A stretch of DNA of 64,000 nucleotides from positions 55,432 through 119,431 of the forward strand of contig JAOZOH010000001.1 of NCBI GenBank assembly GCA_029933365.1, written 5' to 3'. This document shows, piece after piece, positions 1-8,703 of this stretch. Origin of the DNA: Desulfuromusa sp. GTDB taxonomy: Bacteria > Desulfobacterota > Desulfuromonadia > Desulfuromonadales > Geopsychrobacteraceae. Each line of letters opens with the position of its first letter. The stretch's first letter is position 1. Under the pieces are notes generated by a model that was not told the origin of the DNA, did not search any database, and saw only the letters and a program-made list of their open reading frames with translations. Made by a program: the position numbers and the translations under genes.

Positions 1-515
1 GGATATAGAAGCTTATTTTCAATAGACAGTTTTTCAATACCCTTAAATCTTTCATAGGGAAGATAAAGTTCTTCGACGGCAAAAGGAATTTCCTGCAACG
101 TCCGGATTCTTTTTATTCTGATGATATCTTCATTCTCATCCAGATTAAGAATATTAGCTGCTTTAGAATTTTGTTTAATGACAGACATATCCAATATTTT
201 ACTGCCTGGGATCTCTTCTGGGTCGCCTTCGACCAACCCATAGCGAAAAAAACGGCTAAAACTTTTTGAAAAATCAGGGCTGGCAACAAAAGTCCCTTTC
301 CCTTGTCTGCGGAAAAGGACACCTTCCTGGACAAGGATTCCCAGAGCTTTTTTCACCGTACCAACGGAAACATTAAAATCTCTGGAAAGTTCATTTTCTG
401 AGGGGATCATCATCCCCTGGCTCCAGATATTACTGGAGATTCTTTGTTTGATAGCTTCTACAAGCTGTAGATACAGGGGTTTTTCATTCTTGAAGTCAAT
501 ACTGATCAGATTCAT
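1..515 (-). CDS. GntR/HutC-family transcriptional regulator (3' end cut by window edge)
   Basis: I translated this on the minus strand from ATG at 513-515, which has AAGGTGG upstream; the frame is open to the left edge, so the C-terminus is missing. The N-terminus is a winged helix of the GntR type: PLYLQLVEAIKQRI, then PSENELSRDFNVSVGTVKKA and the wing RRQGKGTFVA. After it comes a UTRA-like effector domain (IIRIKRIRTLQEIPFAVEE), which defines the HutC subfamily that senses small organic ligands. It follows tctA by about 80 bp in the same direction, so it probably controls the tricarboxylate transporter operon, perhaps through the palindrome at 3771-3822. Effector unknown. Confidence 0.85.
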   Translation of the reverse strand, partial: MNLISIDFKNEKPLYLQLVEAIKQRISSNIWSQGMMIPSENELSRDFNVSVGTVKKALGILVQEGVLFRRQGKGTFVASPDFSKSFSRFFRYGLVEGDPEEIPGSKILDMSVIKQNSKAANILNLDENEDIIRIKRIRTLQEIPFAVEELYLPYERFKGIEKLSIENKLLY

Positions 516-594
516 ATTATTTTCCACCTTAGTTTGGATTCTTATATAGCTTACCCCGCTAATGATAGCTTTATCAGCTTCATGATACAACAAG

Positions 595-2142
595 CTAAGA
601 TTCTTCATGCTCACTTTCAAAAGTCTCTTCCGACACTTCAGAAAGAGCTGTTTTCCCTCTTTTAACCATCTTGTTGAGAATGACGGGAAGGACAAGAACA
701 CCAATTGTTGCGCAAAGAATGACCAGCGCAATAGGTCTCATAAAGCTATCAATGCCACCTATTTCTACCGCCCAGAAAAAATTGCGTTCAGCCAGCGGAC
801 CCAGCAGTAAGGCTAACAAGAAGGCAGGTACCGAATAACCATACCTGGAAAGCAATGCTCCAAGGACTCCAAAAATAACCACCAGATACATATCAAACAA
901 CATCTGCCGCCAAGCAAAGGCTCCAACAAGACAAAAAAGTGCAATAATTGGAACCAGATATTTATTAGGAACAGCTGTCACATTGCTGGCAAGTCGGGCA
1001 ACCACTATCCCGATTGGCAACAAGAGAATATTTGCAATAACCAGGGAAAATAAAATTGCATAGGCTTCAACAGCATGTTCACCAAAAAAACTTGGTCCGG
1101 GTGTTACACCATTGATCATGAGAGCCGCCATAATAACCAGCGTAGTGCCAGAACCGGGAATACCCAGAGTCACTGTTGGAATAATCGCCCCACCAGGAAC
1201 ACCATTATTGCAAGCATCTGCAGCGATCAGACCTCCAGCATAACCAGTTCCAAATTTCTCCGGAGTTTTGCTCCATTGCTTTGCCTGCCCATAGCTGACC
1301 CAAGTTGCAATTGCTGCTCCGGTTCCAGGAATGAGACCTACGAGGATACCGATCAAGCCAGAACGGATCATGTTGAGCTTCTGCTTGAACGATGCCTTAA
1401 TACCATCAATAATTGGGCCAAAACCCTGGATTCTCTGTACCCCTTCTGCAACTATACTTTTTTGACCAACAAGGGTGAAGAGCTCGCTAAAGCCAAATAC
1501 CCCCAGTAGAACTGGAATAAGTGGGAGACCTTCATATAGGCCATAAAAACCAAAGCTGGCCCGGATATACCCTTCTTGGAATTCGGTGCCGACACATGCA
1601 ACCAACAATCCCAGCGCCGATGAAAAAAGACCCTTTAGCAACGATTTTCCAGTGAGGGAACCGACTGCAGTCATGCCGAAAAGTGCCATCATGAAGAGCT
1701 CGGCTGGTCCAAAATTTAAAGCATAAATACCGACCACCGGGGTTATGACAAGTGCGATCAATGCGGATAAAATACCACCTACGGTAGAGGCTCCGATGGA
1801 TAGACCCAAAGCATAGCCAGCTTTTCCCTGGCGTGTCATCTGGAAACCCTCAAGACATGTTGGTGCATTGGAAGGGGTTCCCGGGATATTAAGTAGAATG
1901 GCTGGGATAGAGCCTGCAGCTTGGGATGCACAAAAGCAAGCCATCATGAAAACAACAGCATTCGTGGGTCCAAGATAAACGGTGAAGGGAAGAACCATTG
2001 CCAGGAAGTTGGTGTCATTGAATCCCGGTATTGCACCAACCACCAGCCCTGCAAGCATTCCAAGGGGGAGCCACATAAGGTGTTCCGGCTGTAATAACAA
2101 CCCCAGGCCAGAAAAAATGATGTCTAAACTCGCAATTTCCAT
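595..2142 (-). CDS. tctA: Tripartite tricarboxylate transporter, large permease TctA
   Basis: About 515 residues and almost entirely hydrophobic, the usual size of the 12-helix TctA permease that moves citrate or other carboxylates across the inner membrane using ion gradients. Family hallmarks are visible: GAIPGFNDTNFLAMVLPFT near the N-terminus, GSIPAILLNIPGTPSNAPT, and the second-half repeat GLIPGTGAAIATWVSYGQAK with GIPGSGTTLVIMAALM. A longer GTG start at 2148 exists, but GAGGTGG sits just before ATG 2142 and overlaps the tctB stop, so I place the start there. It is third in the minus-strand operon tctC-tctB-tctA. Substrate cannot be read from sequence. Confidence 0.93.
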   Translation of the reverse strand: MEIASLDIIFSGLGLLLQPEHLMWLPLGMLAGLVVGAIPGFNDTNFLAMVLPFTVYLGPTNAVVFMMACFCASQAAGSIPAILLNIPGTPSNAPTCLEGFQMTRQGKAGYALGLSIGASTVGGILSALIALVITPVVGIYALNFGPAELFMMALFGMTAVGSLTGKSLLKGLFSSALGLLVACVGTEFQEGYIRASFGFYGLYEGLPLIPVLLGVFGFSELFTLVGQKSIVAEGVQRIQGFGPIIDGIKASFKQKLNMIRSGLIGILVGLIPGTGAAIATWVSYGQAKQWSKTPEKFGTGYAGGLIAADACNNGVPGGAIIPTVTLGIPGSGTTLVIMAALMINGVTPGPSFFGEHAVEAYAILFSLVIANILLLPIGIVVARLASNVTAVPNKYLVPIIALFCLVGAFAWRQMLFDMYLVVIFGVLGALLSRYGYSVPAFLLALLLGPLAERNFFWAVEIGGIDSFMRPIALVILCATIGVLVLPVILNKMVKRGKTALSEVSEETFESEHEES

Positions 2143-2150
2143 GACCACCT

Positions 2151-2618
2151 CTATAAAAGAAAGGAACCAATTGCCAAACGTGGGAGCGACATCTTCATCA
2201 ACACGACCATAGCCATATACAGAAATGCGGTAATGAGGAATGCGATACCTATGTTTCGGATCCAGGATTCACCGCCTAAACGCCTGAATAGCATTGCTAA
2301 AAACAGCATGCTGCTCAGGGCAAAACCAAGATATGGCATAATTATGATATACGCTATTGGAGCAACCAGAATCAGTATTGGCTTAAGGATTTGTGATCGA
2401 GAAACTACAGTCTTTGCTGCTACGGTTCGAGGAGAAAACAGATAAACAGAAACCACCCCCAGCCAGAGCACACCTGTAAGCGCAGCGAGGATATATGGCC
2501 ATTTAATAGCAACCATAGAAGCATCTTTCGTCTGGACAAAATAAGCGATCCCAAACGCTAGAGATACTCCTGGAATGATTGCTTCCCCTGGATTGAAGCC
2601 CCTTTTTGTTTTTTCCAC
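2151..2618 (-). CDS. tctB: Tripartite tricarboxylate transporter, small permease TctB
   Basis: 155 residues with four predicted hydrophobic stretches, the standard layout of the small membrane subunit that partners TctA. Helices lie near residues 15-30, 40-60, 75-105 and 118-145; the segment between the first two and the last two is short. It starts at GTG 2618 with AAGGGG about 6 nt upstream. It sits between the binding-protein gene and tctA with almost no spacing, as in known TTT operons. TctB proteins diverge strongly, so the call rests on size, topology and position more than on motifs. Confidence 0.88.
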   Translation of the reverse strand: MEKTKRGFNPGEAIIPGVSLAFGIAYFVQTKDASMVAIKWPYILAALTGVLWLGVVSVYLFSPRTVAAKTVVSRSQILKPILILVAPIAYIIIMPYLGFALSSMLFLAMLFRRLGGESWIRNIGIAFLITAFLYMAMVVLMKMSLPRLAIGSFLL

Positions 2619-2693
2619 CTTGACCCCTTATGAACGATCAGGTCGAAATGACCTGATCGAATTTGACTAACTACCATTGGGCAAAAAATCGAC

Positions 2694-3650
2694 CTACATA
2701 AGCTGCTTGTACTTTTCCCAAACCTTTTGAAATTCCTGAACATAAGCATCACATTCTTCCGGTGTCCAGTAGTCAATAAATGGAGCCATTCCCTGTTTTT
2801 CTGCCAAAGAAAGTGTTTTGGGAGCAGAAACAGCCTCTTTGAAGCTGTTAACAAGTTTCTTATAATTCTCAGGAGATTTTGTCACCGTCTCCCGTTTGAT
2901 CATGAACGCAAAAGGTTCCACTAAATTCGGGAATTTCTTTCCGGTAGCGTCAGTAAGGGTTGGAATATCCCAAAGACCCGAATAAACTTTTTTATCTGTA
3001 AATGACGCCAAAGCTTTGATGAAATCTTTCTTGGACGAAGCTGAGAAATACGGGCCGATACAAGCATCCACTTGTTTGCCTGCAAGTGCATTGCGAGCTT
3101 TTGAACCACCATTAAAAGCAATAACTTTGGCATTGATACCGGTAAGTTCAATAAGAATTTTTGCTGCAAGGGTGGAAACTGCCTTGGGGTGAGAAGTAGA
3201 AATCGTCAAAGGTTTCTTGGCCTTCTTACCCGCTGCAATAAATTCATCAATAGTGCTGTATGGAGAATCTTTATGTACTAAGAGAACATTGGGGTCAGTG
3301 ATCAGGTTTCCGATAAAACCAACCTCATTCCAGCCTGCTTTTGCTGCCCCGGTATTGACGTTCATTGCGTACATTGCAATTGTGGTCATAATGGTTGTGT
3401 ATCCATCAGAAGGCTTCGCCATCATTTTGCCAAACCCGATAGCACCTGAAGCTCCAGGGGAATAATCAAAGGTTATCGGCTGCCCTAAAATATCTTCCCA
3501 GCCCATAGCCAGCACCCTGGATGACCGGTCAAAACCACCCCCTGCTTTTGCAGGGACAATGTGAGTTATTGGTTTAGAGGGGAAATCTGCTGCGGATGCA
3601 ACACTTACACACAGAAAAACTACTGCAATGATAAAACTAAATCTTTTCAT
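2694..3650 (-). CDS. tctC: Tripartite tricarboxylate transporter substrate-binding protein TctC/Bug
   Basis: 318 residues with a clear Sec signal peptide (MKRFSFIIAVVFLCVSVASA, cleavage likely before ADFPSKP). The mature protein begins with the Bug-family opening FPSKPITHIVPAKAGGGFDR and contains the GFGKMMAKPSDGYT and VLLVHKDSPY segments typical of periplasmic carboxylate-binding TctC proteins. It would capture substrate in the periplasm for TctAB. AGGAGGT precedes ATG 3650 by 6 nt. It is the first gene of the operon, with a long upstream region holding the palindrome at 3771-3822. The ligand is unknown; Bug proteins bind many dicarboxylates and aromatic acids. Confidence 0.92.
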   Translation of the reverse strand: MKRFSFIIAVVFLCVSVASAADFPSKPITHIVPAKAGGGFDRSSRVLAMGWEDILGQPITFDYSPGASGAIGFGKMMAKPSDGYTTIMTTIAMYAMNVNTGAAKAGWNEVGFIGNLITDPNVLLVHKDSPYSTIDEFIAAGKKAKKPLTISTSHPKAVSTLAAKILIELTGINAKVIAFNGGSKARNALAGKQVDACIGPYFSASSKKDFIKALASFTDKKVYSGLWDIPTLTDATGKKFPNLVEPFAFMIKRETVTKSPENYKKLVNSFKEAVSAPKTLSLAEKQGMAPFIDYWTPEECDAYVQEFQKVWEKYKQLM

Positions 3651-4277
3651 GTCTGACCTCCTGTTTCATGGGTTAAGTACTACCTTTTTGTGCCACTCGT
3701 GTAGAGATATGCTATTTAGTGGTCCCATTATTTTAAAATAATATAAATACAGTTAACCAATTTTGCCCATCCACATCTATATTATCTAACTTATGTATCT
3801 AAGCTAGATAATATAGATGTGGATGTCAAGGAAAATAACAACGTTATAAATATTTCGGAATAGAAATGGGAGTTGTGCTTAGTACTCTGGGCAATTTTAC
3901 GACAAAAAAGCATGAATTATCGGTTCTATCCACGTTCCAATATGTTGCACTAGATTGTTTCCAGCGGTCAAAAGTGGATAGAAATCTGGATTCTTAAAAA
4001 TTCCGCAACCTAGTGCACACGGGGCAGATGATTGTCAAAACTTAGCATTTTTGAAAGCACCTTAACAATATTGAAAGACTCCTTCCTGTTACTTTTCAAA
4101 AGTCCCGTCAAAATTTATTCGCAGATATCCAAGAATTTTTGAAAGGCGGATTAGCCGTTCTTAGATCATAATTCTTTAATTTATTTCAGTATAATAATCG
4201 CACGCCCCCACAAAAAGTCATTTTCAACTTCCCCCGCTCCCCATTCCAGAAAAGAATCCAACTTTCCGGAGATTTTT
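3651..4277. other. Divergent intergenic region between tctC and the type IV secretion operon
   Basis: No convincing gene in 627 bp. It is AT-rich and carries the long palindrome at 3771-3822. On the plus strand a TATAAT at 4190-4195 lies about 80 bp before the first secretion gene and may be its -10 box, although no good -35 is visible at the expected distance. The GTG start at 4278 has a GGAG about 8 nt upstream. The rest holds nothing I recognise. Confidence 0.5.
3771..3822. promoter_or_regulatory. 18-bp-arm palindrome upstream of tctC, putative operator
   Basis: Perfect 18-bp inverted repeat: left arm CCACATCTATATTATCTA at 3771-3788 and right arm TAGATAATATAGATGTGG at 3805-3822. After one mismatch pair, CTTA/TAAG extends the stem inwards. 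There is no T-run after it on either strand, which argues against a simple terminator. The inner part also contains the small palindrome TATCTA-AGC-TAGATA. It lies about 120 bp upstream of tctC, and the downstream gene of that operon is a GntR/HutC regulator, so an operator for that regulator is the best guess. Confidence 0.55.
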
Positions 4278-4814
4278 GTGAAGATATTCCCGTTGTTTTT
4301 CCTGGCCATGATATTTGCCACTAGCACCTTGGCGAACTCGATCTGCCGCCAACCTGAAGTCGCTGATTTTGGATCAGCTGTATCAAGCCATGCAGATAGC
4401 AGTTTCGTCATAACCCAACAATGCAAAAAAAATCATCTCGTTGCAAAAAAGCCGGTTCACCTGTCCATCCACATAAACCAGGACGCTGGCACTACAAAAA
4501 GTATCACAACAAGCCACTCCTTACCCTGGGTCATACTTTTCAACCTCAACGAAGCTTATTTAGACGATTCAGACCGGTTGATCATGAACCAGATTCCTTT
4601 TGGATCAAGAGTAAGAGTCACCGGTTACACATGCTCAATCGGAAGTAAAGACTACAACGACAAGCTTTCGCTGCAACGAGCAGAAGCGGTCGCGAATTAT
4701 CTGCGAAGTCACAAAGTGAAAATCATCTCTATCAGTGGCAGAGGGGAATGTTGCCCCGTGTCCACCACAGACCTTGGCAAAAACCGGAGAGTTTTGATTG
4801 AGGAGGAAAAATGA
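4278..4814 (+). CDS. OmpA-like periplasmic protein heading the type IV secretion operon
   Basis: 178 residues from a GTG start with GGAG upstream. The first 19 residues form a Sec signal peptide (KIFPLFFLAMIFATSTLANS). The C-terminal half, from about residue 88, looks like an OmpA/MotB peptidoglycan-binding domain: FNLNEAYLDDSDR, then VRVTGYTCS, then LSLQRAEAVANYLRS, and finally the closing NRRVLI. A pair of cysteines (ECCP) is unusual there. It overlaps the next gene by four bases (ATGA), so it belongs to the secretion operon and may anchor the complex to the cell wall. It is not a standard F-plasmid gene, and its exact role is unknown. Confidence 0.7.
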   Translation: MKIFPLFFLAMIFATSTLANSICRQPEVADFGSAVSSHADSSFVITQQCKKNHLVAKKPVHLSIHINQDAGTTKSITTSHSLPWVILFNLNEAYLDDSDRLIMNQIPFGSRVRVTGYTCSIGSKDYNDKLSLQRAEAVANYLRSHKVKIISISGRGECCPVSTTDLGKNRRVLIEEEK

Positions 4815-5527
4815 GATTTATCCTTTACCTTATTCTGGCAGTTTTTATTGGGATCCAGCCCACATTTGCTGGAGAAAAGTCTGAAAATCCAGCAGACCAG
4901 CTTTCACAAATTCTGCCCAATACGACCATTGATGGTTTTGGGCCAACACCGATCCCTGGACTTTTCGAAGTCACTGCTGGCGATCAGATTTTTTATTTCA
5001 GCCCAACAGGTCACCTTGTCTTGGGTGAAATATGGTCCAAGGACGGTCGTAGCCTCACAGCGGAGCGACGCGAACAAGTGATCGCTGAAAAGCTCAAACA
5101 GCTTCCTCTCAAAAAAGCTCTGACACTCGGCAATGGTCCTCATGAAATCATCGAGTTTACCGATCCAGATTGCCCTTTCTGCCGAAAAGTTGATGCCTTT
5201 TTCATTGATCGTTCTGACGTGACCAGACACATATTTTTTTACCCCATCAAAGGGCTACATCCGAAGGCTGTGGACAAGGCAAATTTCATCCTGTGTAGTG
5301 ATGATCAGGAAAAAGCCCTGAAAGAAATCTTTACCGGCAAATGGGACAAAATATCCCTGCCATCATTGGCGAACGATTGTCAGAAAACTCTCTTGGACGA
5401 ACATCTTCAACTCGGAGGAATGCTCGGTGTGCGGGGAACACCAAGTATCTGGGTTGACGGTATCAGGATCAAGGGTGCTGATTTAGACGCAATCTCCGCT
5501 TTACTCGACAAAAAACCAAAAGAATGA
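4811..5527 (+). CDS. DsbC-like periplasmic disulfide isomerase
   Basis: 238 residues. Signal peptide to about Ala20, then a DsbC/DsbG-type N-terminal dimerisation region (roughly 25-95) and a thioredoxin fold with active site C121-P-F-C124 in TDPDCPFCRKV and the cis-proline loop RGTPSIW (Pro211). Two further cysteines, C162 and C190, match the structural disulfide of DsbC. Such proteins reshuffle disulfides in the periplasm. F-type systems encode TrbB or DsbC relatives because TraN, TraU and other parts are Cys-rich, and the TraN-like, TraN and TraU proteins here are too. It overlaps the preceding gene by four bases and stands 13 bp before the pilin gene. Confidence 0.85.
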   Translation: MRFILYLILAVFIGIQPTFAGEKSENPADQLSQILPNTTIDGFGPTPIPGLFEVTAGDQIFYFSPTGHLVLGEIWSKDGRSLTAERREQVIAEKLKQLPLKKALTLGNGPHEIIEFTDPDCPFCRKVDAFFIDRSDVTRHIFFYPIKGLHPKAVDKANFILCSDDQEKALKEIFTGKWDKISLPSLANDCQKTLLDEHLQLGGMLGVRGTPSIWVDGIRIKGADLDAISALLDKKPKE

Positions 5528-5540
5528 AGGAGAATTTCAC

Positions 5541-5825
5541 ATGAAGAAAATGTTGTTTATCACAATTCTACTATTTTTCTGTGCCGGTCCAGTATTGGCT
5601 ATTACGGCTCCGCCAACGACCGGGTTCGCCTACACAATGTACGACATTGTCGTCATCAAAATGCTTCAGGGAGCCATTGGCTTCATTTCTGGTCTGGCTC
5701 TAGTGATCTGGGGGGCATCCATGTTGCCTCGTGGAGCATATCTTCCAGCCGCTTTCACAGTCGCTGCCGGAGGCATGGTTATCAAGGCTGACACCATTGT
5801 TACCAGTCTGGGAATGATGATCTAA
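5541..5825 (+). CDS. traA: Type IV conjugative pilin, TraA-like
   Basis: 94 residues with a signal sequence (MKKMLFITILLFFCAGPVLA), leaving about 74 residues, the size of processed F-type pilins. The mature part has two hydrophobic helices (about 35-58 and 65-90) joined by a short basic turn LPRGAY, the hairpin topology of TraA/VirB2 pilins. AAGGAG lies 8 nt before ATG 5541. Its place directly before traL-traE-traK-traB is exactly that of traA in F-like operons. Pilin sequences diverge too much for motif proof, so the assignment rests on size, topology and position. Confidence 0.78.
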   Translation: MKKMLFITILLFFCAGPVLAITAPPTTGFAYTMYDIVVIKMLQGAIGFISGLALVIWGASMLPRGAYLPAAFTVAAGGMVIKADTIVTSLGMMI

Positions 5826-5863
5826 AAAGACAAGGGACCCGCCCCTTTTCTCCGGAGAAATAA

Positions 5864-6130
5864 ATGGATAAGAAAATGCCCCAGTACCTTTCCAGCCCCT
5901 ACCAACTCCTCTGGTTCGAACCAGACGACTTGTCCATCATGGTCATTGGTTATCTGCTCGCTATGGTCTTTGGAGGGATCTTCTGGCTGGGAATGATTGC
6001 AGGTCCAGTGGTTTATGGCCTGCTCAAACGACGCTATCCCCGAGGTTTTCTACGACACATGTTCTACATGATTGGCTGGACTAAGCTGCATGGCTATCCA
6101 ACCTTTTACGAAGAGGAGTTCATCGAATGA
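5864..6130 (+). CDS. traL: Type IV secretion protein TraL
   Basis: 88 residues, the normal size for TraL, a small inner-membrane protein required for F-type pilus assembly and related to VirB3. One long hydrophobic stretch spans about residues 24-52 (IMVIGYLLAMVFGGIFWLGM and beyond), followed by a basic KRRYPRG turn and the YMIGWTKLHGYPTF tail seen in TraL proteins. CGGAG precedes ATG 5864. Its stop overlaps the traE start (ATGA), indicating translational coupling. Confidence 0.88.
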   Translation: MDKKMPQYLSSPYQLLWFEPDDLSIMVIGYLLAMVFGGIFWLGMIAGPVVYGLLKRRYPRGFLRHMFYMIGWTKLHGYPTFYEEEFIE

Positions 6131-6684
6131 AGTTCGATCTCTTCGTACAGAAGACCAGTAATCTTTTCGCAGAACGACGCCTGCTCAGGTTGATCGTTTT
6201 TCTGATAGGCGGCTTGCAGGTATTCAACTGCTTGCTTCTCTTTTCGGTTCTGGACCAGAAACGCACCATTTTGATTCCGGTCGGCAATCCAAACAAGGTA
6301 TCAATTTCCGGCTCTTCGGCAGGAACATCTTACCTGCGTGAAATGGGTCGCTATGTTACCGGGCTTGGTCTGAGCTACAACCCAGGTACGGTCAGGCAAC
6401 AATATGAAGAGCTACTGACGATGTTCTCTCCTGAACACTTTGCCAGCGCCAAGGAACAACTCTATGAGGCAGCGGATACAGTGGAAACAGCTGGAGCCTC
6501 CAGTGTTTTCTTCATTGCCAACATGGACAACCATCCCAAAGAGAAAATTCTCGATATCACCGGCACTCGGCAGTTGTTTGTGCAGGATCAGAAAACGGAG
6601 GAAAAACAATTGATCTATCGACTTTCCTATCAAATCAAGAATGGTCGTTTCTCGATCAACAATTTTTCAGAGAGGCCGAACTGA
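6127..6684 (+). CDS. traE: Type IV secretion protein TraE
   Basis: 185 residues, matching the usual 180-190 of TraE, a VirB5-position/VirB8-like inner-membrane protein needed for pilus assembly. It has a short cytoplasmic N-terminus, one transmembrane helix (about 22-42, LIVFLIGGLQVFNCLLLFSV), and a periplasmic domain. The YLREMGRYVTGLGLSYNPGTV segment and the closing YRLSYQIKNGRFSINNF fit the TraE family. It overlaps traL at its start and traK at its end. Confidence 0.88.
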   Translation: MKFDLFVQKTSNLFAERRLLRLIVFLIGGLQVFNCLLLFSVLDQKRTILIPVGNPNKVSISGSSAGTSYLREMGRYVTGLGLSYNPGTVRQQYEELLTMFSPEHFASAKEQLYEAADTVETAGASSVFFIANMDNHPKEKILDITGTRQLFVQDQKTEEKQLIYRLSYQIKNGRFSINNFSERPN

Positions 6685-7529
6685 TGCGTTGGATTCGAAT
6701 TCAGATATTCATCATAGCCGGACTTGTGTTGGGAATGATGATAACCATTGCTCACGCAGACAAAGGAACACCGGAAGCTTGGCCTACAGTCATTCTCCCG
6801 GAACTGACAACCAAGGTGAAGCTGTCGAACACGGACGTAAACCGTCTGGTTTGTCCTGATGGAATCAAGGACGTGGTGTTCAGTCAGGAAAAAGGTATCA
6901 AAGTAAAAATCACCGATGGTAACGCCTTTCTCAAATTCCAGGTCATCAAAAAAGGGGAGGAGATGATCTATACCGAGATCCCGTCAGAATTTTATGTCGT
7001 CTGTGGTGGAGACATTTACAGCCTGATTGGAATGCCTCAAAGAATCCCCGCCCAAACAATTCGTCTATCGAGCGGAAAAAAACAGAAAGTTCAACAGAAT
7101 CTCGCCCTCTTTAGCGGGATGCCATTGGAGAAAAAAATACTCACACTAATCCGGCAGACCTACACAGAGCAATTTCCAGACAGCTACCTGGTCAGAAAAG
7201 TAGGCCTCCAGGTAAGCCTTTTCCCAACCCTTTGGATGAGTTTTATCCGGGAGATTATCGTCGAGGGAGAAGGAATCGCAGTACGTGAATATCGTGTTTC
7301 CCTCAAATCAGGGACGCAGAAATTACACTTGTCCGAACAGGAGTTTCTTCGCTCTGAGTTAACCAATCAGCCCTTGGCGATTGCGGTTGATGAACTGCTG
7401 TTGCGAAGTGGGAATCATTCCAGGGTTTTTATTGTGGAGCGCAGGGATTCTGATGCCCCATCTCTGATGACTAAACAAGTATCCAGAAATGAGCAATCGG
7501 TCAACGAGGAGAAGACGGATGCCCTTTAA
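6684..7529 (+). CDS. traK: Type IV secretion outer-membrane core protein TraK
   Basis: 281 residues with a signal peptide ending near AHA (residues 1-25). TraK is the VirB9-like protein that joins TraB and lipoprotein TraV in the envelope-spanning core complex. The mature N-terminus (TVILPELTTKVKLSNTDVNRLVCPDGIKDVVFSQEKG) has the beta-rich pattern of TraK, including the S-N-x-D-x-N-R motif. It starts within the last codon of traE (TGATG) and ends inside traB, so expression is coupled. Confidence 0.87.
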   Translation: MRWIRIQIFIIAGLVLGMMITIAHADKGTPEAWPTVILPELTTKVKLSNTDVNRLVCPDGIKDVVFSQEKGIKVKITDGNAFLKFQVIKKGEEMIYTEIPSEFYVVCGGDIYSLIGMPQRIPAQTIRLSSGKKQKVQQNLALFSGMPLEKKILTLIRQTYTEQFPDSYLVRKVGLQVSLFPTLWMSFIREIIVEGEGIAVREYRVSLKSGTQKLHLSEQEFLRSELTNQPLAIAVDELLLRSGNHSRVFIVERRDSDAPSLMTKQVSRNEQSVNEEKTDAL

Positions 7530-8703
7530 AGAAACGTGGAAGAAACTTGATTCCGAAAGAAGACGAAAATTCGTCTTGGCTGCGACCATTGCTTTTGTAC
7601 TGCTTCTTGGTGCCGGAGGCTATCAAATGCGCTCCAAACCAGTCCCGCCGCCACGCACTGAACAAAAATCAACATCCCTGATACAGACTCCGGGAATGCT
7701 GCAAAAGTCCCTTTACCAACAATCACAAAAAGAGATGGCCAAACGTGATCGTCAAATGGAAGACCTTCGGGGGCAACTGGCAATGCTGATGGAGAACAAG
7801 CAAGGAGAGCTACCGCCACCGCATGACAAACAACAGAACAGTGCTCAATCAGGAACACCATCAATAGAACATCCTGTTTCCACAATTGACATTTTGGATT
7901 ATCCACCGCCACCGCCGCCAGGAACGGTTTACCCGGCGATACCAAGTCCAACGGCAGGACCTCCTCCGCCACCCGATGAAATTATCGCGGTTGGAGATAT
8001 AGGCATGATTTCAGCTCCTGTATTGGAGAGGATCGAGAATAAAAAAAAAGCGGACAAACAGAGGATATATCTCCCTCCATCATTCATGGCGGCAACTCTG
8101 CTTTCCGGCCTGGACGCACCGACGTCCGAATCAGCCAAAGGGAGTCCAGTTCCAGCACTATTGAGAATCAAGGATCTCGCAGTACTACCGAACAGCGTCA
8201 AGGCAGATCTCAAGGGATGCTTCGTTATAGCGGAAGGTCTTGGAAACCTCGCTGATGAAAGAGCGCATATGCGACTGGTTTCCCTTTCCTGTCTGACCCA
8301 CGAAGGCCAGTCGGTGATTGACCAGAAGATCAAAGGTTTTCTCGTTGATCAAGACGGCAAGATCGGTCTCAAGGGAAAGGTTGTCAGCAGAATGGGGAGT
8401 GCTATAGCACGCTCTATGCTTGCTGGATTCTTCGGGGGATTAGGTGAATACGTCGCCACACAGAACACGATCACCAGCACAAGCCCTCTCGGAACAACTC
8501 AAACAATCGACCCCGCTGATGCTTTGCAATTTGGAGTAGGAAACGGCTTAACATCGGCATTCAAGGACACCCAAAAGTTCTACCTTGATCTGGCCAAACA
8601 GGCGTTGCCAGTCATTGAGATTGGCGCAACCAAGGAAGTGACGATGGTTATTGAAGAAGGGATCATGCTGGAGTTGCAGGATCCCGGTAAGGAGAGAAAA
8701 TGA
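7519..8703 (+). CDS. traB: Type IV secretion core protein TraB (VirB10-like)
   Basis: About 394 residues from ATG 7519; an in-frame ATG at 7489 is rejected because GAGGAG lies 7-12 nt before 7519. TraB spans the envelope: a cytoplasmic start rich in charge, one transmembrane helix (about 17-35), a coiled segment (KEMAKRDRQMEDLRGQLAML), a proline-rich periplasmic linker (about 125-155) and a C-terminal VirB10/TrbI domain with GCFVIAEGLGNLADERAHMRL, SRMGSAIARSMLAGFFGGLG and the final EIGATKEVTMVIEEG. It overlaps traK and traV. Confidence 0.93.
   Translation: MPFKETWKKLDSERRRKFVLAATIAFVLLLGAGGYQMRSKPVPPPRTEQKSTSLIQTPGMLQKSLYQQSQKEMAKRDRQMEDLRGQLAMLMENKQGELPPPHDKQQNSAQSGTPSIEHPVSTIDILDYPPPPPPGTVYPAIPSPTAGPPPPPDEIIAVGDIGMISAPVLERIENKKKADKQRIYLPPSFMAATLLSGLDAPTSESAKGSPVPALLRIKDLAVLPNSVKADLKGCFVIAEGLGNLADERAHMRLVSLSCLTHEGQSVIDQKIKGFLVDQDGKIGLKGKVVSRMGSAIARSMLAGFFGGLGEYVATQNTITSTSPLGTTQTIDPADALQFGVGNGLTSAFKDTQKFYLDLAKQALPVIEIGATKEVTMVIEEGIMLELQDPGKERK

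Noticed and set aside
7489..7518. Longer traB start at 7489
   Set aside because: GAGGAG directly precedes ATG 7519; the upstream residues are basic and lie within traK.
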